Shown here: positions 53,294 to 62,231 of the stretch, piece by piece
How the letters are laid out: every line of letters begins with the position of its first letter
Position numbering within the stretch: the stretch's first letter is position 1
Assembly (NCBI RefSeq): GCF_046237015.1
Contig: NZ_JBJYIN010000013.1
Location: 62,001 to 126,000, forward strand
Reading direction: 5' to 3'
From: JBJYIN01 sp046237015
Lineage (GTDB): Bacteria; Pseudomonadota; Gammaproteobacteria; Enterobacterales; Enterobacteriaceae
DNA length: 64,000 bases
Made by a program: the position numbers and the translations under genes
The notes under the pieces: model-generated
Told to the model about the DNA's origin: nothing
The model's input: the letters and a program-made list of their open reading frames with translations, nothing else
Databases searched by the model: none

Positions 53294-53554
53294 ATGGGCG
53301 GTATTAGTATTTGGAACTTGTTGATTATTGCGGTAATCGTCGTATTGCTGTTTGGTACCAACAAGCTGAGAACATTGGGTTCAGATCTGGGCGCATCAAT
53401 CAAAGGCTTCAAAAAGGCCATGGGTGATGAACAGCCTTCTGCCAATGCCGATAAAACAGAACAGGATGCCGATTTCGCGACTAAGTCGATCGCAGAAAAG
53501 CAACCTGAAACGAAACAAGAAGACGCGAAGAGCCAGCATAAAGAGCAGGTGTAA
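53294..53554 (+). CDS. tatA: Sec-independent translocase subunit TatA
   Basis: TatA forms the pore-like assemblies of the twin-arginine export pathway for folded proteins. The 86-residue protein has one N-terminal membrane helix (IWNLLIIAVIVVLLFGT) followed by the FGxxKLRxLGxDLG amphipathic helix GTNKLRTLGSDLGASIKGF and a charged, polar tail. It is preceded by AGAGG and followed by tatB after 3 bases. Confidence 0.97.
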   Translation: MGGISIWNLLIIAVIVVLLFGTNKLRTLGSDLGASIKGFKKAMGDEQPSANADKTEQDADFATKSIAEKQPETKQEDAKSQHKEQV

Positions 53555-53557
53555 TCT

Positions 53558-54163
53558 GTGTTTGATATCGGGTTTGGCGAGCTATTGCTGGTTATGGTGA
53601 TAGGCCTGGTTGTTCTTGGGCCTGAGCGATTGCCTGTTGCCGTAAGAACGGTAGCCAGTTGGATTCGAACGCTACGTTCGCTGGCATCTACGGTTCAGAA
53701 CGAGCTGTCGCAGGAATTAAAATTGCAGGAGCTGCAGGAAAGCCTCAAGAAGGTTGAGAAAGCTAGCTTGCAAAATTTGTCGCCAGAATTAAAAGCGTCC
53801 ATGGACGAGCTTAAAGAAGCGGCCGAAGCGATGAAACGCAGCTATTCAAAATCTCCCACCGATGTGGAAGGCGCTAACCCGTCGACCAATCAGCCGTTGA
53901 GCGATCCTGAAGCCGTGCATGACGGTGTTATTGATGTGGAACGCGCTTCTCCATCGGCGTCGGAGAATACTGCCTCGCCAAACTTGGATCAGCCTGAGGT
54001 GCTTGCTCAGCAGGATACTGCCGAAAACAATATATTTAAAAACAATATATTAGAAAAAAAAGGCGTAGAAAACGAGAGTCAAGCAATCCCTGCGACAGAA
54101 AGCAAATCCAAGCCAGAGCAGCTTTCGGCTGTTTCTCCTTACCAAAAAAGTGATGATCGTTAG
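53558..54163 (+). CDS. tatB: Sec-independent translocase subunit TatB
   Basis: TatB pairs with TatC to recognise twin-arginine signal peptides. Starting at a GTG, the 201-residue protein opens FDIGFGELLLVMVIGLVVLG with the conserved glutamate and a PERLPVAVRTVASWIRTLR amphipathic helix; the C-terminal half is low-complexity, rich in Glu, Lys, Ser and Pro. The tail contains an AT-rich patch with an eight-A run (54054-54061) inside a near-duplicated sequence (AACAATATAT). Its length is slightly longer than the E. coli protein (171), due to the tail. Confidence 0.96.
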   Translation: MFDIGFGELLLVMVIGLVVLGPERLPVAVRTVASWIRTLRSLASTVQNELSQELKLQELQESLKKVEKASLQNLSPELKASMDELKEAAEAMKRSYSKSPTDVEGANPSTNQPLSDPEAVHDGVIDVERASPSASENTASPNLDQPEVLAQQDTAENNIFKNNILEKKGVENESQAIPATESKSKPEQLSAVSPYQKSDDR

Positions 54164-54166
54164 TTT

Positions 54167-54919
54167 ATGGCTGCTGAAGATACCCAACCGCTGATTAGCC
54201 ACCTGATCGAGCTGCGTAAGCGGCTATTGAACAGTATCATCTGCATACTGGGCGTGTTCTTTTGTCTGGTATATTTTGCCAATGACATTTATCAGATCGT
54301 TTCTGCCCCACTGATTGAGCAACTTCCGACTGGTGCGAATATGATCGCAACCGATGTCGCTTCACCGTTTTTTACGCCAATAAAACTAACGATGATTGTG
54401 TCGGTATTTATTTCAGCTCCGTTAGTGTTGTATCAGGTCTGGGCTTTTGTCGCGCCAGCGTTGTATAAACATGAACGCCGTTTGATGATGCCTTTGCTGA
54501 TTTCCAGCAGCTTGTTGTTCTATGCGGGGATGGCATTTGCTTATTTTGTGGTATTTCCGCTGGCGTTTGGTTTCTTTGCCAAAACGGCACCACAAGGTGT
54601 TTTGATTGCGACGGATATCAATAATTATCTTGATTTCGTCATGGCGTTATTTATGGCATTTGGGGTGTCATTTGAAGTGCCCATCGCCATTGTGTTGCTT
54701 TGTTGGAGTGGCGTGATTACCCCCGATGATCTGAAAAAGAAACGGCCTTATATGCTGGTCGGTGCATTTGTTGTTGGAATGATATTGACGCCGCCGGATG
54801 TATTTTCTCAGACGCTGTTAGCCATTCCTATGTACCTGCTGTTTGAAATCGGCGTATTCTTCTCTCGGTTTTACGTGGGTAAAGGACGTCGTGCCGAGAC
54901 GGAAGAACCTTCTCCATAA
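54167..54919 (+). CDS. tatC: Sec-independent translocase subunit TatC
   Basis: TatC is the six-helix inner-membrane receptor of the Tat pathway. The 250-residue protein shows PLISHLIELRKRLLNSI with the conserved Glu, VSVFISAPLVLYQVWAFVAPALYKHERR, GVSFEVPIAIVLL and RPYMLVGAFVVGMILTPPDVFSQTLLA. The tail ends in acidic residues. It ends the tatABC operon and is followed by a clear terminator. Confidence 0.98.
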   Translation: MAAEDTQPLISHLIELRKRLLNSIICILGVFFCLVYFANDIYQIVSAPLIEQLPTGANMIATDVASPFFTPIKLTMIVSVFISAPLVLYQVWAFVAPALYKHERRLMMPLLISSSLLFYAGMAFAYFVVFPLAFGFFAKTAPQGVLIATDINNYLDFVMALFMAFGVSFEVPIAIVLLCWSGVITPDDLKKKRPYMLVGAFVVGMILTPPDVFSQTLLAIPMYLLFEIGVFFSRFYVGKGRRAETEEPSP

Positions 54920-54950
54920 GGTTGAATTTCCTCTGGTTTGGTACAGATAT

Positions 54951-54978
54951 AACCTCTCTCTGAGAGGTTTTGTTTTTT
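54951..54978 (+). terminator. Terminator of the tatABC operon
   Basis: Eight-base stem AACCTCTC / GAGAGGTT with a 3-base loop and a T-rich tail, 32 bases after the tatC stop. Confidence 0.85.
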
Positions 54979-55023
54979 ATTTTCTATGGTCGCAATTCAG
55001 CCGTGATAACGGATAAATAATCC

Positions 55024-55806
55024 ATGTTTGATATCGGTGTCAATTTAACCAACTCTCAGTTTACAAAGGATCGAGAGCTGGTTGTCGCTCGTGCGCAACA
55101 GGCTGGTGTCAGCGGTATGCTGATTACAGGGACAAATATTGAGGAAAGTAAGCAGGCTTTAGCGCTAGCTGAGCAATATCCTGCTTACTGTTGGTCAACG
55201 GCGGGTGTGCATCCGCACGATGCCAGCCATTGGAATGATTCAACTGTCGAGCAAGTTTATCACCTGGCGCAATCAGATCGTGTGGTTTCCATTGGTGAAT
55301 GCGGGCTTGATTTCAATCGGAATTTTTCGACGCCTGCGGAGCAGGAATTGGCTTTCAGTGCACAATTGGCACTGGCGGCTGAGTTGTCTTTGCCCGTATT
55401 CCTACATTGCCGTGAGGCACATGTTCGTTTCCTTGCTTTATTAAAGCCCTGGCTCGATAAGCTTCCGTCTGCGGTGATCCATTGTTTTACCGGTAATCGG
55501 ACGGAACTTGATGAATGTATCGCGCAGGGTCTAATGGTGGGGATTACTGGTTGGGTGTGTGATGAGCGCAGAGGACTTGAGTTGCGGTCATTGCTAAAAC
55601 ATATTCCAGTCGATCGGTTGTTATTGGAAACCGACGCACCCTATTTGTTACCACGGGATTTAAGCCCCAAGCCGGTATTCCGCCGTAACGAACCCTGTTT
55701 TCTACCGCATATTGTCCACCAAATTGCAGGATGGCGGGAAGACGATGCCGCATGGTTGGGGCAGAAAACAGATGAAAATGCCCGCCGGGTTTTCCGGCTG
55801 GCCTGA
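55024..55806 (+). CDS. tatD: TatD-family metal-dependent hydrolase
   Basis: TatD is a TIM-barrel metallo-hydrolase with DNase and 3'-5' exonuclease activity; it is named for its location but is not part of export. The 260-residue protein has FDIGVNLTN, AGVHPHDASHW with metal-binding His residues, VSIGECGLDFNRNFS, LPVFLHCREAHVRF, VIHCFTGNRTELDEC and LLLETDAPYLLPRD with the final Asp. It is probably co-transcribed with hemB, 17 bases downstream. Confidence 0.96.
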   Translation: MFDIGVNLTNSQFTKDRELVVARAQQAGVSGMLITGTNIEESKQALALAEQYPAYCWSTAGVHPHDASHWNDSTVEQVYHLAQSDRVVSIGECGLDFNRNFSTPAEQELAFSAQLALAAELSLPVFLHCREAHVRFLALLKPWLDKLPSAVIHCFTGNRTELDECIAQGLMVGITGWVCDERRGLELRSLLKHIPVDRLLLETDAPYLLPRDLSPKPVFRRNEPCFLPHIVHQIAGWREDDAAWLGQKTDENARRVFRLA

Positions 55807-55823
55807 TTCAGGAGAATAATGAT

Positions 55824-56846
55824 ATGAGCAATGCTTTTCCCGGCACATTTCCAGGGCGGCGTATGCGCCGTATCCGTCGCCATGATTTCAGTCGCCGTCT
55901 GGTTGCTGAACATCATCTAACGGTTAATGACCTAATTTATCCAGTCTTTGTGATGGAAGGTTCTCGTCAACGTCAGGAAGTTCCCTCTATGCCGGGGGTT
56001 TTCAGAATGTCGATTGATGTGCTGCAGCAGGAAGCGGAAACGATCGCCAAATTAGGTATCCCTGTGCTGTCGCTATTTCCGGTCATTGAGGCTGATAAAA
56101 AATCATTATATGCCGAAGAAGCTTATAACCCGAATGGCCTGGTGCAGCGGACGGTACGGGCGCTAAAAGATGCGGTGCCTGAGTTAGGTCTGTTGACGGA
56201 TGTCGCGCTCGATCCCTACACCACTCACGGTCAGGACGGCATCATTGATGCAGATGGGTATGTCATTAACGATACTACCAAAGAAATTTTAGTTAAGCAG
56301 GCGTTGTCACATGCAGAAGCGGGGGCTGAAATCGTTGCGCCTAGCGATATGATGGATGGGAGAATCGGCGCGATTCGGGAGACGTTGGAAGTAGAAAACC
56401 TGATTAATACGCAGATTATGGCGTACTCGGCGAAATACGCTTCTTGCTACTATGGCCCGTTTCGTGATGCGATTGGTTCTGCTGGGAACCTAAAAGGCGG
56501 CAACAAGAAAACCTACCAAATGGATCCAGCCAATAGCGATGAAGCTCTGCAGGAAATTGCACAAGATCTTCAGGAAGGGGCGGACATGGTTATGGTGAAA
56601 CCCGGTATGCCTTATCTGGACGTGCTTCGTCGTGTGAAGGATACGTTTGGGGTTCCGACGTTTGCCTATCAGGTATCTGGTGAATATGCGATGCACATGG
56701 CAGCCATTCAAAATGGCTGGCTACAGGAAGAGCCCGTGATTATGGAATCGCTGCTGTGCTTTAAACGCGCGGGGGCAGACGGTGTGCTGACCTATTTCGC
56801 CAAGCGAGTGGCTCAGTGGTTACACGATCAGCATTTACAGCGCTGA
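55824..56846 (+). CDS. hemB: Delta-aminolevulinic acid dehydratase (zinc-free, Pseudomonas type)
   Basis: HemB condenses two aminolevulinate molecules into porphobilinogen in heme synthesis. The 340-residue TIM-barrel enzyme holds IMAYSAKYASCYYGPF and MVMVKPGMPYLD with the Schiff-base lysines, and VSGEYAMHMAAIQ. The active-site zinc Cys cluster (DTCFCEYTSHGHC in E. coli) is replaced by DVALDPYTTHGQDG, as in the Mg/K-type Pseudomonas enzymes, and the N-terminus GRRMRRIRRHDFSRRLVAE is also of that branch. In E. coli the hemB gene is elsewhere and of the zinc type. It is followed by a hairpin before the convergent rfaH. Confidence 0.96.
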   Translation: MSNAFPGTFPGRRMRRIRRHDFSRRLVAEHHLTVNDLIYPVFVMEGSRQRQEVPSMPGVFRMSIDVLQQEAETIAKLGIPVLSLFPVIEADKKSLYAEEAYNPNGLVQRTVRALKDAVPELGLLTDVALDPYTTHGQDGIIDADGYVINDTTKEILVKQALSHAEAGAEIVAPSDMMDGRIGAIRETLEVENLINTQIMAYSAKYASCYYGPFRDAIGSAGNLKGGNKKTYQMDPANSDEALQEIAQDLQEGADMVMVKPGMPYLDVLRRVKDTFGVPTFAYQVSGEYAMHMAAIQNGWLQEEPVIMESLLCFKRAGADGVLTYFAKRVAQWLHDQHLQR

Positions 56847-56859
56847 TTGAGTCATCTTG

Positions 56860-56881
56860 AGAGCGGCTATTGTGCCGCTCT
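56860..56881. terminator. Hairpin between hemB and rfaH
   Basis: Eight-base stem AGAGCGGC / GCCGCTCT with a 6-base loop between convergent genes; no long T run. Confidence 0.55.
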
Positions 56882-56888
56882 GTTGATA

Positions 56889-57377
56889 TTACATTTTCTG
56901 AAATTGTCGATTATCAATACTTTGCCGAATCTGTTTATTCAGAAAACTCAGTAATAGCATCGAACGGGCTTCGCCGTCTGGTTCTGTATAGATGGCGTTC
57001 AGACCACTAAATATCCCATCGGTAATTAATACGCTATCGCCGGGCTGCGGCGTCTGTGGGTCGGTAATCCCTTGTGTCGGGTGCGACAATAGATCGTCGA
57101 TCACCTGTTGTGGAATGATGGTTGGCATGTTACCAAACCGCACGAAATTACTGACACCTCGGGTAGCGCTGATGGTCGTGGTATGAATTCGCTCAGGATC
57201 AAACTCAACAAAAAGGTAGTTCGGGAAGAGCGGCTCACAGACCTCGGTACGTTTACCGCGCACAATTTTATCCAGCGTGATCATGGGGCTCATGCAGGCG
57301 ACATCCTGACGTTCGAGGTGCTCTTTCGCCCGTAGCAACTGACCACGTTTACAATACAATAAGTACCAGGCTTCCAT
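56889..57377 (-). CDS. rfaH: Transcription antiterminator RfaH
   Basis: RfaH is the NusG paralogue recruited at ops sites; it suppresses Rho termination and pausing in LPS, capsule and toxin operons, and its C-terminal domain refolds from helix to beta barrel. The 162-residue protein equals E. coli in length: WYLLYCKRGQLLRAKEHLERQ at the N-terminus (NGN domain), FPNYLFVEFDPERIH, GVSNFVRFGNMPTIIP and the C-terminal GDSVLITDGIFSGLNAIY. The ops element for the waaQ operon is at 11836-11874 in this window. Confidence 0.97.
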   Translation of the reverse strand: MEAWYLLYCKRGQLLRAKEHLERQDVACMSPMITLDKIVRGKRTEVCEPLFPNYLFVEFDPERIHTTTISATRGVSNFVRFGNMPTIIPQQVIDDLLSHPTQGITDPQTPQPGDSVLITDGIFSGLNAIYTEPDGEARSMLLLSFLNKQIRQSIDNRQFQKM

Positions 57378-57582
57378 AATTTTGCTGATTTATGATGATG
57401 ACGGGCAAGCATAACAAAAGCGGGCGCGGATAAAAATTTTTCGGAGGAAATATTTAACGACATGCCGTAACTGACTGAAAAAGTAGGGCGGCGTTCCTTT
57501 TATCATTCTCCGTACTAAGAAGCGACAGTCAGAGGAAGAGACCTTATAATGGTCGCCTTGACAAACTGCCTCGACGGTCAGC

Positions 57583-59070
57583 ATGAAATACCATGATTTG
57601 CGTGAATTCCTCTCGCTGCTGGAAGAGAGGGGTGAACTGAAACGCATTAGCCAGCCTATTGATCCCTATCTTGAGATGACGGAAATTGCCGATCGTACCT
57701 TGCGTGCGGAAGGGCCGGCATTGTTATTTGAAAACCCGAAGGGTTATGACATGCCGGTGCTGTGCAATTTATTTGGTACGCCGAAGCGTGTCGCGCTTGG
57801 CATGGGGCAGGAAGATGTCAGTGCGTTGCGTGACGTTGGAAAACTGCTGGCCTTTTTGAAAGAGCCTGAGCCACCAAAAGGTTTTCGCGATCTGGTCGAT
57901 AAGATGCCGAAATTCCGTCAGGTGTTAAACATGCCGACAAAACGTCTATCGTCCGCACCTTGTCAGGAACAGGTTTGGCAGGGGGATGATGTCGATTTAC
58001 GTCGCATTCCTGTTATGCAGTGTTGGCCGGAAGATGCCGCCCCGCTCATTACCTGGGGGCTAACGGTAACCCGAGGGCCGCATAAAGAGCGTCAGAATCT
58101 GGGGATTTATCGCCAGCAGGTATTGGGAAAAAACAAACTGATTATGCGGTGGTTATCGCATCGTGGCGGGGCGTTGGATTTTCAGGAGTGGTGTCAGGAA
58201 AATCCAGGGCAACGTTTCCCGGTTTCTGTTGCGCTAGGTGCCGATCCAGCCACTATTTTAGGTGCGGTGACGCCCGTTCCGGATACGTTATCGGAGTATG
58301 CCTTTGCCGGTTTACTTCGCGGGCATAAAACAGAAGTGGTGAAATGCCTTTCGAATGATTTGGAGGTGCCTGCCAGTGCGGAAATTGTTCTGGAAGGTTA
58401 TATTGACGCGGATGAAAGGGCGTCTGAAGGCCCATATGGCGATCATACCGGTTACTATAATGAAGTTGATACGTTTCCTGTTTTCACGGTAACGCATATT
58501 ACTCAGCGCAATAATGCGATTTATCACTCCACTTATACGGGACGTCCGCCGGATGAGCCCGCGGTATTAGGTGTGGCGCTGAATGAAGTTTTCGTCCCCA
58601 TTTTGCAAAAGCAGTTTCCTGAAATTGTCGATTTTTATTTGCCGCCGGAGGGTTGCTCTTATCGTCTGGCGGTCGTTACCATGAAGAAGCAGTATGCTGG
58701 TCATGCGAAACGCGTCATGATGGGCGTCTGGTCTTTTTTACGGCAGTTCATGTATACAAAGTTTGTTATTGTCTGTGACGATGACATTAACGCCCGTGAT
58801 TGGAAAGATGTGATATGGGCGATTACCACGCGTATGGATCCGGCTCGTGATACCGTATTGGTGGAGAATACGCCAATAGATTATCTGGATTTCGCCTCAC
58901 CGGTTTCCGGATTGGGGTCGAAAATGGGGCTGGATGCTACCAATAAATGGCCAGGTGAAACACAGCGCGAGTGGGGGCATCCGATCAAAAAAGATCCACA
59001 GGTGTGTGCCCGTATTGATGCACTGTGGGATGAACTTGCCATTTTTAGTGACAAGGAACCTCTGCGTTAG
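57583..59070 (+). CDS. ubiD: 4-hydroxy-3-polyprenylbenzoate decarboxylase
   Basis: UbiD uses prenylated FMN (made by UbiX) to decarboxylate the polyprenyl-hydroxybenzoate precursor in ubiquinone synthesis. The 495-residue protein shows GPALLFENPKGY, AAPLITWGLTVTRGPHKERQNLG, VSVALGADPATILGAVTPVP, VPASAEIVLEGYI, GPYGDHTGYYNE with the catalytic Glu and metal site, and VSGLGSKMGLDATNKWPGE. The length is near the E. coli protein (497). It is followed by fre after about 50 bases. Confidence 0.97.
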   Translation: MKYHDLREFLSLLEERGELKRISQPIDPYLEMTEIADRTLRAEGPALLFENPKGYDMPVLCNLFGTPKRVALGMGQEDVSALRDVGKLLAFLKEPEPPKGFRDLVDKMPKFRQVLNMPTKRLSSAPCQEQVWQGDDVDLRRIPVMQCWPEDAAPLITWGLTVTRGPHKERQNLGIYRQQVLGKNKLIMRWLSHRGGALDFQEWCQENPGQRFPVSVALGADPATILGAVTPVPDTLSEYAFAGLLRGHKTEVVKCLSNDLEVPASAEIVLEGYIDADERASEGPYGDHTGYYNEVDTFPVFTVTHITQRNNAIYHSTYTGRPPDEPAVLGVALNEVFVPILQKQFPEIVDFYLPPEGCSYRLAVVTMKKQYAGHAKRVMMGVWSFLRQFMYTKFVIVCDDDINARDWKDVIWAITTRMDPARDTVLVENTPIDYLDFASPVSGLGSKMGLDATNKWPGETQREWGHPIKKDPQVCARIDALWDELAIFSDKEPLR

Positions 59071-59122
59071 GTGGTGGTTGCTCTGTTCTCAGTTTTGCTT
59101 TTTGACCCTACAGAGGGAATGC

Positions 59123-59824
59123 ATGACAACATTGAGCTGTAAAGTGACCTCGGTAGAGGCGATAACCGATACGGTTTATCGTGTTCGATTGTTACCTGAG
59201 GCACCTTTTTCTTTCCGTGCTGGTCAGTATCTGATGGTTGTGATGGGCGATCGCGATAAACGACCTTTCTCGCTGGCGTCTACACCGATGGAAAAGCGTT
59301 TTATCGAGTTACATATCGGTGCTTCTGAGCTCAATCTTTATGCGATGGCGGTGATGGAACGCATTCTTAAAGAGAAGGTGCTGACGGTCGATATTCCTCA
59401 TGGCGAGGCTTGGTTACGGGAAGACAGTCAGCGTCCGCTCGTGCTGATTGCGGGTGGCACCGGATTTTCCTACGCCCGTTCTATTTTGCTGACATCGCTG
59501 GCGCAGCAGCCTGAGCGACATATTTCGATCTATTGGGGTGGCAGAGAAAGTCAGCATCTCTATGATCTGGCTGAACTGGAAAAGTTAGCGGCACAACATC
59601 CGAACCTACAGGTTATCCCGGTTGTGGAACAGCCTGAAGATGGCTGGAACGGTCGAACGGGCACGGTGCTGAGTGCCGTACTACAAGATTACGGTACGCT
59701 GGCCGATCAGGATATCTATATTGCCGGCCGCTTTGAAATGGCAAAAATTGCGCGAGAGCGTTTCTGTAATGAACGTGGTGCGCTTGCTGCCCATATGTTC
59801 AGTGATGCATTTGCGTTTATCTGA
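59123..59824 (+). CDS. fre: NAD(P)H-flavin reductase
   Basis: Fre reduces free FMN, FAD or riboflavin using NAD(P)H and supplies reduced flavin to other enzymes. The 233-residue protein has FRAGQYLMVVMGDRDKRPFSLAS with the flavin-binding Arg-x-Phe-Ser, LVLIAGGTGFSYARSILL as the NAD(P)H site, and DIYIAGRFEMAKIARERF. I use the ATG at 59123 with AGAGGGA upstream, which yields E. coli length (233); 63 upstream codons are the end of ubiD in another frame. Confidence 0.96.
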   Translation: MTTLSCKVTSVEAITDTVYRVRLLPEAPFSFRAGQYLMVVMGDRDKRPFSLASTPMEKRFIELHIGASELNLYAMAVMERILKEKVLTVDIPHGEAWLREDSQRPLVLIAGGTGFSYARSILLTSLAQQPERHISIYWGGRESQHLYDLAELEKLAAQHPNLQVIPVVEQPEDGWNGRTGTVLSAVLQDYGTLADQDIYIAGRFEMAKIARERFCNERGALAAHMFSDAFAFI

Positions 59825-59896
59825 TTTTTAATATTGCTGTTTGCGAATTTTTTATGTTGTCAGGCCGTTAGTTGATTTTTTGAAAAGGGAATGGAT

Positions 59897-60865
59897 ATGA
59901 GCGTAAAAATAATCAGGGATATCGTGCTTGCTATCAGTTTGTTGGGGAGCGTTCATGGGGCACTGGCGTATCCTCTAAGCGATAAAGATTTATCAGAGGC
60001 GCGTAAAGGATTTAATACGCAATTAATTGTGGATACGTTGGAACCGGATGGTAAAGCGGATGTTCCACCCGGTGATATCTTCAAGGTTATTCATTATCCT
60101 GCCGCCGTGGGTAATCTGGTGGCGTATATTTCTCCTGACCCTAAAGATGGTAAACGTCACCCTGCGGTGGTCTGGGCGCATGGTGGTTATGGTGGGATTG
60201 GCGATTTTTTCTGGGAGCCGCAAGAGGAAGATAACGATCAGAGCGCGCGGGCATTCCGGGAAGCAGGGATTGTCATGATGGTGCCTAGTTGGCGCGGTGA
60301 GAATGATAATCCTGGAAAGTTTGAAATGTTTTATGGGGAAGTTGATGACCTGCATGCTGCACGAGAGTATCTGGCTAAACTCCCTTATGTCGATCCAGAA
60401 CGTATTTATGTGGCAGGACACAGTACTGGTGGAACCATGGCTTTATTAGCTAATGAGTATCGTTCTGGTTTTCGTGCGGGTTTTTCATTGGGCGGGATCC
60501 CTGATTTGAAAGTACGACTTGATGCGGGTCGAACCGCTGTGGGGCCGTCATTTAATACTAACAATCCCAAAGAGTTTTATTTACGTTCACCGCGTACGTT
60601 TATTACCCATATCAAATCGCCCACTTTTTATTTTGAAGGGGAAGAGGACTATTGGGATGACGAACTACCTGAGATGCAAGATAACGCGGTGAAGGCGAAA
60701 GTGCCGTTTTATTCATACCGCATTCCTAATAGCGATCACTTCAATATTATCTTGCCTGCTACACGTCTGATCGCCCAGAAAATCCTACAGGATACGGGTA
60801 ATACCGTGAATATTCGCTTTAATCCGCATGATATTGAGCGCATTAGTCAGGAAGTTGCACGATAA
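59897..60865 (+). CDS. Secreted alpha/beta hydrolase, S9/prolyl-oligopeptidase-like
   Basis: A protein of about 322 residues with a signal peptide cleaved after ALA (hydrophobic core IVLAISLLGSVHGALA), then an alpha/beta hydrolase domain: VVWAHGGYGGIGDFFW with the oxyanion loop, DPERIYVAGHSTGGTMALL with nucleophile Ser in GHSTGG, FEGEEDYWDDELP with the likely Asp and IPNSDHFNIILP with the His. The start at 59897 has better spacing from AAGGG than the ATG two codons earlier. Its place between fre and fadA, which are neighbours in E. coli, makes it an insertion; the substrate is unknown. Confidence 0.75.
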   Translation: MSVKIIRDIVLAISLLGSVHGALAYPLSDKDLSEARKGFNTQLIVDTLEPDGKADVPPGDIFKVIHYPAAVGNLVAYISPDPKDGKRHPAVVWAHGGYGGIGDFFWEPQEEDNDQSARAFREAGIVMMVPSWRGENDNPGKFEMFYGEVDDLHAAREYLAKLPYVDPERIYVAGHSTGGTMALLANEYRSGFRAGFSLGGIPDLKVRLDAGRTAVGPSFNTNNPKEFYLRSPRTFITHIKSPTFYFEGEEDYWDDELPEMQDNAVKAKVPFYSYRIPNSDHFNIILPATRLIAQKILQDTGNTVNIRFNPHDIERISQEVAR

Positions 60866-60880
60866 CGATCATAAGGGCGA

Positions 60881-61007
60881 TATACCCGTCATACTTCAAG
60901 TTGCATGTGCGTTGGCTGCGTTCAGTCACCCGAATCACTTACTCAAGTAAGCTCATCGGGATTCCTTCGCTTGCCGCCTTCCTGAAACTTGAATTATTTT
61001 GGGTATA
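60881..61007. repeat. ERIC element (127 bp)
   Basis: A full-length ERIC palindrome with TATACCC/GGGTATA ends, nearly identical to the one at 31273-31399. It sits between two convergent genes, the usual kind of site for these repeats. Confidence 0.92.
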
Positions 61008-61056
61008 GACTTCACTACCGCCCTGATTCTATTACGGTCAGAACAATGTAGCGGAA

Positions 61057-62220
61057 TTAAACCCTCTCAAATACCGTCGCAATTCCTTGCCCTAGCCCGA
61101 TACACATGGTTGATAAACCAAATTGGGCATCCTTACGCTCCATCAGATTGATCAGCGTAGTGCTGATGCGGGCGCCAGAGCATCCTAATGGGTGCCCTAG
61201 CGCGATCGCGCCACCGTTGAGATTGATCTTCTCGTCGAGCTGATCCATGAGCCCCAGATCTTTAATGCATGGCAGGAGTTGGGCCGCGAAGGCCTCGTTC
61301 ATTTCAAAGAGATCGATATCGTTGGTCGATAGCCCGGATCTTTTTAGCGCCAGTTTAGTGGCGGGCACGGGACCATAGCCCATAATCGACGGATCGCAAC
61401 CCACGACTGCCATTGAACGAAGGCGAGCGCGTGGAGACAACCCCAATTCTCGGGCGCGGTTTTCGCTCATTATCAGCATGGCTGCCGCGCCATCCGAGAG
61501 GGCGGAAGAGGAGCCCGCAGTAACGGTGCCGTTGACAGGATCGAATGCGGGTTTGAGTGTGGCAAGCGCGTCAACGGTGGTTTCTGGGCGAATGACTTCA
61601 TCATCATGAAACTGTTTCAATACGCCGTCATCATCGTGGCCACTAGTTGGTATGATTTCGTGCCTAAATGCGCCGGATTGGGTTGCGGCCCAAGCATGTG
61701 CATGCGATCTCGCGGCGAAAGCATCCTGCATTTCTCGGCTGATATTATACAGACGAGCCAGCATTTCAGCGGTTAACCCCATCATTGCCGCTGCTTTGGC
61801 CGTGGTTCGACTCAGACCTGGATGGAAATCCACGCCGTGGTTCATGGGAACATGGCCCATATGTTCAACGCCGCCAATCAAACATACCTGTGCATCACCA
61901 ACCATAATCGCTCGGGCTGCATCGTGCAGTGCCTGCATTGATGATCCACACAGCCGGTTTACGGTGGTTGCGGGGACAGACGCAGGAATTTCTGCAAGTA
62001 ATGCAGCATTGCGCGCAATATTGAAGCCTTGTTCCAGCGTTTGCTGCACACAGCCCCAATAAATATCGTCAATGCTGCTCGCTTCAACCGCTGGGTTACG
62101 GCTGAGCAGACCACGCATGACATGAGCAGACAGATCTTCAGCCCTTACCTGACGGAACGCCCCGCCTTTGGAACGTCCCATTGGGGTACGAATGGCATCA
62201 ACAATGACTACCTTTTCCAT
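61057..62220 (-). CDS. fadA: 3-ketoacyl-CoA thiolase
   Basis: FadA is the beta subunit of the fatty acid oxidation complex and cleaves 3-ketoacyl-CoA with CoA. The 387-residue protein starts MEKVVIVDAIRTPMGRSKGG and has NRLCGSSMQALHDAARAI with the acyl-Cys (about 91), NEAFAAQLLPC, GGAIALGHPLGCSGARI with the His, and MCIGLGQGIATVFE with the second Cys. The ATG at 62220 gives exactly the E. coli length (387). It follows fadB by 11 bases in the fadBA operon. Confidence 0.98.
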   Translation of the reverse strand: MEKVVIVDAIRTPMGRSKGGAFRQVRAEDLSAHVMRGLLSRNPAVEASSIDDIYWGCVQQTLEQGFNIARNAALLAEIPASVPATTVNRLCGSSMQALHDAARAIMVGDAQVCLIGGVEHMGHVPMNHGVDFHPGLSRTTAKAAAMMGLTAEMLARLYNISREMQDAFAARSHAHAWAATQSGAFRHEIIPTSGHDDDGVLKQFHDDEVIRPETTVDALATLKPAFDPVNGTVTAGSSSALSDGAAAMLIMSENRARELGLSPRARLRSMAVVGCDPSIMGYGPVPATKLALKRSGLSTNDIDLFEMNEAFAAQLLPCIKDLGLMDQLDEKINLNGGAIALGHPLGCSGARISTTLINLMERKDAQFGLSTMCIGLGQGIATVFERV

Positions 62221-62231
62221 ATTCTGTATCC

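Noticed and set aside
58934..59122. Longer form of Fre starting within ubiD
   Set aside because: The added 63 residues are not conserved and overlap ubiD; the ATG at 59123 has a ribosome-binding site and gives the E. coli length.
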